From Paenibacillus glucanolyticus NBRC 15330 (GTDB lineage Bacteria > Bacillota > Bacilli > Paenibacillales > Paenibacillaceae): a stretch of DNA of 33,104 nucleotides. The position numbers and the translations under genes are program-made. Under the pieces are notes generated by a model. It saw nothing but the letters and a program-made list of their open reading frames with translations. It had not been told where the DNA came from and made no database searches. Positions within the stretch are counted from its first letter, which is position 1; every line of letters starts with the position of its first letter. Location of the stretch: positions 1-33,104 of the forward strand of contig NZ_BIMC01000033.1 of NCBI RefSeq assembly GCF_004000885.1. Direction: 5' to 3'. Positions 30,457 through 33,104 of this stretch are shown here, piece by piece.

Positions 30457-30978
30457 ATGGCAGATCCACACGGTCAAGCCACCTTTTATCACTACCGACT
30501 CATTAAAAAAATTCAGATTTCCAAAAGCTTGCTCATCCTTTACCTAAGTCTGCCTGTGCTCGCTGCAACTGCGGGGATATTTACGGTATCACCCTATATC
30601 CCGCTCTATATGCTAATCGCCTTTCCGCTTATGCTATGGATCCAGTATGTCATCGGGCATACGGTGCTCATTCTGCTCGGAGCAGGCTACCGGAAGCGCT
30701 GGCGCTTTCGTCTAAAGCTGCCGTGGCTTGGCTATATACCGGATCAACACGTCAGCTTGCGTGTATTCACTTTGGTACAGTTCTATACCTGCTGGGTAGG
30801 GATTGTCTTAAGCGCTATCATGGCTTTCTGGTTACCGATGCCTTTAGCGATTGCGCTAGCATTCTGGCATCTGTGGCTTCTTCTCCCCCGTGGCTATACG
30901 ATGCTGCGCCTGACTGGTCAGCGTAAGGAAGGCATGTTAAAAATGAACGAACAAGACATCTCTTACTACATGCAATAA
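30457..30978 (+). CDS. Unrecognised four-helix membrane protein
   Basis: A plus-strand frame of 173 residues starts at ATG 30457, with AAGGAGG about 13 bases upstream (longer than ideal). Four hydrophobic segments are visible at about 23-43, 48-75, 102-125 and 127-145; the loop at 78-100 is very basic and Trp/Arg/Lys-rich (YRKRWRFRLKLPW), and the C-terminus is hydrophilic. I do not recognise the family. It is divergent from gin and faces the IS remnant. A transporter-associated or envelope protein is possible, but nothing here supports a specific job. Confidence 0.75.
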   Translation: MADPHGQATFYHYRLIKKIQISKSLLILYLSLPVLAATAGIFTVSPYIPLYMLIAFPLMLWIQYVIGHTVLILLGAGYRKRWRFRLKLPWLGYIPDQHVSLRVFTLVQFYTCWVGIVLSAIMAFWLPMPLAIALAFWHLWLLLPRGYTMLRLTGQRKEGMLKMNEQDISYYMQ

Positions 30979-31089
30979 CACAGTAAGCTGTCTTCCATCT
31001 ACATGGGTACATATAGTAATCATCCAGTCCATCATTAAAAAACACCTCATTCCGAAGTGGTCAAGACCCCATTTTATAGACATTTTTAA

Positions 31090-31983
31090 AAAAACCTAGG
31101 CGGAAAACTGGCGTCGGTACTCTACCGGCGTCAGTTTTTTTAGTTTTCGTGGGTGGTCATTTCCGGTTATAAAAACAGAATGTATTTCTCAATTTTGTTT
31201 TGTGCTTCGGTGACCGTTCGGATATGAAAGGGTAGAGTCCTTCCGTTTTGAGATGCGAGAAGAAGCTCTCCATCGAGCATTGTCATAACAATTTCCTCGT
31301 CGAGACATGCTGATTCGGGCGCCAACCTTTGGCTGGCAGCATGTCGTGGTAAGCATGAGACGTGTACTGGAAACCCTGATCGCTATGAACGATCCATCCG
31401 GTCACGTCTTTTTGCTTAACAAATGCTTTGCTAATGTGCGGAGCCGAGTTCATTGTCGTCGCGTTCGCCCATGTCGTAAGCCACAATTTCGTTATTAAAC
31501 AGATCCTTAATGGCTGAAAGGTACACCCAACGCTCTCCAACACGGTACTGAGTAATGTCAGTTACCCATTTCTGAATTTGGTTTTTCCGCAGTGAAATCC
31601 CTTTTCAGACGGTTCTCCGATACACGCTCAGCAGCTGCACACGTGCTTCCAAATCGTCTCTTACGGCGAATTCGAGATTGAATGCCGTGTGCTTGCATGA
31701 GACGAAGGACCTTCTTGTGGTTCATCCAAATCCCTTGATCTTGCCAAAGAAATAACTGAAGCAGCCGATAGCCATATTTTCCTTCATAACGCTGATAAAC
31801 TTGAAACACCTGCTTCTTTGCCTTTGCATCACGATCGATTCGTTTGCGCTTTAAATAAGCGTAATAACCACTTCGGGACACACCAAAAACGCGGGAAAGT
31901 TTCTGGACATCTCCGTATGCTGCTACCTTTTCCATGATCTGATATCTCTCTTGTTTACTTCCTCCTTCCAGGCGACCAAGCAC
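31090..31983 (-). pseudogene. IS3-family OrfB (DDE transposase) remnant
   Basis: The first 141 codons (to 31558) are intact: an HTH_21 region with VFGVSRSGYYAYLKRKRID and YEGKYGYRLLQLFLWQDQGI. Then an extra T in the CCAAATTCAG stretch near 31578 shifts the frame. The next frame gives QKWVTDITQYRVGERWVYLS (first Asp), then another shift. A third segment has WIVHSDQGFQYTSHAYHDML (second Asp), followed by a shift into SMSRRGNCYDNA and SFFSHLKTEG (catalytic Glu region). At least three frameshifts are needed to restore the DDE core (rve) domain, so the gene is dead. Confidence 0.88.
31106..31141 (+). terminator. Plus-strand terminator inside the IS end
   Basis: AACTGGCGTCGGTA pairs with TACCGGCGTCAGTT around a 3-base loop and is followed by seven T residues on the plus strand. 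The same DNA encodes the conserved LTPVEYR tail of OrfB on the other strand. It lies about 130 bases past the membrane-protein stop and could end that transcript. Confidence 0.65.
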
Positions 31984-32244
31984 TTTTTTAGCAACTCATT
32001 CTCCCGTTTCAACTTTTGCACATACCGATCCTGACTCCTATATTGCTTCCGACGTCCCCGTCACTCCAGTAGACCGAACTCACCTAGCTCCCTATATATT
32101 TTCTCATTCACTTTTTCACACGATCCGAGTCCTGAATCTCCAGGTACTTCGTAATTCGGCGATACGTCCATTTCTCATCGATGTGCAGACGAATAGCTTC
32201 CTTTTTCATTGGCAAATTGAATAGGTCTTAAATTTTTGTCCCAT
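31923..32244 (-). pseudogene. IS3-family OrfA remnant
   Basis: From ATG 32244 (GGGGGTG upstream) the frame gives MGQKFKTYSICQ then stops. Other frames continue with KKEAIRLHIDEKWTYRRITK, YLEIQDSDRVKK-stop, then RELGEFGLLE-stop and RKQYRSQDRYVQKLKRENEL. This is an IS150-type helix-turn-helix OrfA with a C-terminal leucine-zipper part, broken by at least one frameshift, an insertion and two in-frame stops. The A6G slippery site (31983-31989) remains, and a -1 shift there leads exactly into the OrfB frame (VLGRLEGG). Confidence 0.82.
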
Positions 32245-32337
32245 AAAAATACACCCCCTAGAATTTCATCGGTTAAACCCCGGGGGTTTTTCCAATGTCT
32301 ATTCTAAGGGGTGCACTTCAAAGCCGGAAAGGGGTCT

Positions 32338-32775
32338 TTATTCATTCGCTTTGTTGCTTTCCAATCCTTGTATGACTTGTTTCTTAAACTGAGCAGGAAC
32401 CGTGATTATGAGAAAATCGTCATGCACCGACAGGTGGACGATATTTTTTCCTTTTTCAAAAACTAATGAAGAACCATTGTCTTCCGTTTCCTTCTGCTTC
32501 CATCCCCAGGACACGATTTCATCCAGGTAAGCTTCAGGTATACTATCGTCTTCCTTCAGCCCCGGAAGCGCATAACGTACGTAGTCCAAATCACTATTGC
32601 CTGTGGTTTGTTCGGTTTTATTCGCTTCCTTCGGAACCGGGAACGACTTTACATTCGCCGCACCGTCGAAGGACTTCCAGCTTGGTTCTGTGGATGCGCC
32701 GCATCCGGATCCGATTAACAAAATCGTACCCGCACATATGATCTCTGCTACACGCAGACTATTTTTACGCAACAT
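32338..32775 (-). CDS. Small hypothetical lipoprotein
   Basis: The 145-residue protein begins MLRKNSLRVAEIICAGTILL and has a lipobox-like GSGC with Cys25 (Gly at -3 is unusual). A Thr/Ser/Pro-rich linker is followed by an acidic globular region (DYVRYALPGLKEDDSIPEA, IVSWGWKQKETEDNGSS, VHLSVHDDFLIITVPAQFKK). The ATG at 32775 has AAGGAGGA 7 bases upstream. I do not recognise the family. The stop is 18 bases from the IS edge, so the C-terminus looks intact but the insertion has removed or displaced whatever lay downstream. Confidence 0.75.
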   Translation of the reverse strand: MLRKNSLRVAEIICAGTILLIGSGCGASTEPSWKSFDGAANVKSFPVPKEANKTEQTTGNSDLDYVRYALPGLKEDDSIPEAYLDEIVSWGWKQKETEDNGSSLVFEKGKNIVHLSVHDDFLIITVPAQFKKQVIQGLESNKANE

Positions 32776-32839
32776 GTAATTGTCCTCCTTCCCCCACAAT
32801 AACCGGTCTCCAGATGAGTATTCGTAGTTGGTTGGTTAA

Positions 32840-32905
32840 TGGAGAACCCTCCAATCAGGCCTTCATTCCTATAGCCTGCGTAAATCGGTAAGCACTTTCC
32901 CGATT
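32840..32905 (-). other. Structured leader upstream of the lipoprotein gene
   Basis: Three consecutive short stems are visible: AATCGG/CCGATT (32883-32888 with 32900-32905), CAGGC/GCCTG (32856-32860 with 32874-32878) and TGGAG/CTCCA (32840-32844 with 32849-32853). On the minus strand the order includes GGCA, a GAAA-containing loop, ACGCA and GCTATAGG, faintly like a GEMM (c-di-GMP-I) aptamer, but the closing stem is not convincing. A TATAAT lies just upstream. The rest of 32776-33069 shows no gene. Confidence 0.35.
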
Positions 32906-33069
32906 ATGCCTAATTCTATTATACTGATTTTCTGCGTGATATCGGTAACAAAATCTTCATCTGTTTATGTTAATTTTATGACCATGTTATATAACAGTTA
33001 CGGTTATTGACGACTCAACACAATATCATTCATGAGTCGGACAACCTATTCTCCGTAAAAAGCAAAAAT

Positions 33070-33104
33070 AAAAACCACCATCGATTACATCGACAGTGGT
33101 TTTT
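33070..33104. terminator. Bidirectional terminator at the right edge
   Basis: AAAAACCAC and ATCGAT pair with ATCGAC and GTGGTTTTT (one mismatch). It has A-runs on one side and T-runs on the other, so it can work on both strands. On the minus strand it probably ends a gene lying just outside the window. Confidence 0.75.

Larger units (their letters stand above)
31053..32320 (-). mobile_element. Decayed IS3-family (IS150-like) insertion sequence
   Basis: The element is on the minus strand. Its ends share a degenerate inverted repeat: the right end reads GAAGTGCACCCCTTAGAATA then GACATT inward, and the left end has GAAGTG, ACCCC and ATAGACATT in the same order. Inside are remnants of OrfA and OrfB with a preserved A6G slippery sequence at their junction. 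Ends are placed to within a few bases; I could not find a clear target duplication. Several frameshifts and stops show it cannot transpose by itself. Confidence 0.85.

Noticed and set aside
1..33104. CRISPR arrays, tRNA, rRNA, prophage or defence genes
   Set aside because: No regularly spaced direct repeats, no tRNA-like cloverleaf or rRNA segment, and no phage or nuclease-type defence proteins were recognised.

Overview
This window looks like a chromosomal core segment of an endospore-forming Firmicute, most likely Paenibacillus or a close relative. Nearly every gene is on the minus strand. Read from right to left, the order follows the Bacillus subtilis origin-proximal block: gin(csfB), yaaO, tmk, yaaQ(darA), yaaR, holB, yaaT(ricT), yabA, yabB, rsmI(yabC), abrB, tatD(yabD), yabE, rnmV, ksgA, yabG, veg, sspF, ispE, purR, spoVG, glmU, prs, pth(spoVC), fin(yabK), mfd, spoVT, yabM. 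Gene names come from recognising protein motifs and this synteny, not from a database search. Compared with B. subtilis I do not see metS, yazA, ridA(yabJ) or ctc. Additions are a PrsA-like foldase lipoprotein between mfd and spoVT, an HD-domain phosphohydrolase between tatD and abrB, and a small plus-strand orphan between prs and pth.

Layout. 1-2.4 kb: yabM-like flippase (runs off the left edge) and spoVT. 2.5-7.5 kb: prsA-like lipoprotein, mfd and fin. 7.6-11.5 kb: pth, prs, glmU, spoVG. 11.7-14.4 kb: purR, ispE, sspF, veg. 14.6-18.5 kb: yabG, ksgA, rnmV, yabE. 18.66-18.96 kb: a noncoding leader that I read as a ydaO-type c-di-AMP riboswitch with its terminator, in front of yabE. 19.2-21.9 kb: tatD, the HD protein, and divergent abrB with Spo0A-like boxes. 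22.1-25.2 kb: rsmI, yabB, yabA, ricT. 25.3-30.2 kb: holB, yaaR, darA, tmk, yaaO, gin. 30.4-33.1 kb is accessory: an unrecognised membrane protein, a decayed IS3-family element and a small lipoprotein.

How it fits together. The block mixes housekeeping genes (PRPP and UDP-GlcNAc synthesis, isoprenoid precursor synthesis, rRNA/tRNA maintenance, transcription-coupled repair, clamp loading, dTMP kinase) with sporulation regulators (gin, fin, spoVT, spoVG, abrB, ricT, sspF, yabG). Several noncoding signals support the sporulation wiring: sigma-F/G-like promoters before gin, spoVT and sspF, a sigma-K-like promoter before yabG, a sigma-H-like promoter before spoVG, and Spo0A-like boxes around abrB. 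Cyclic di-AMP appears twice, as the riboswitch before yabE and as the receptor DarA. Several starts were moved from the longest open frame to the one supported by a ribosome binding site and family length (spoVT, fin, pth, rnmV, yabE, tatD, HD protein, ricT, yaaR, darA, yaaO, gin, lipoprotein). I found no CRISPR array, rRNA, tRNA, prophage or defence system. The most interesting items are regulatory leaders and small ORFs rather than a new gene cluster.
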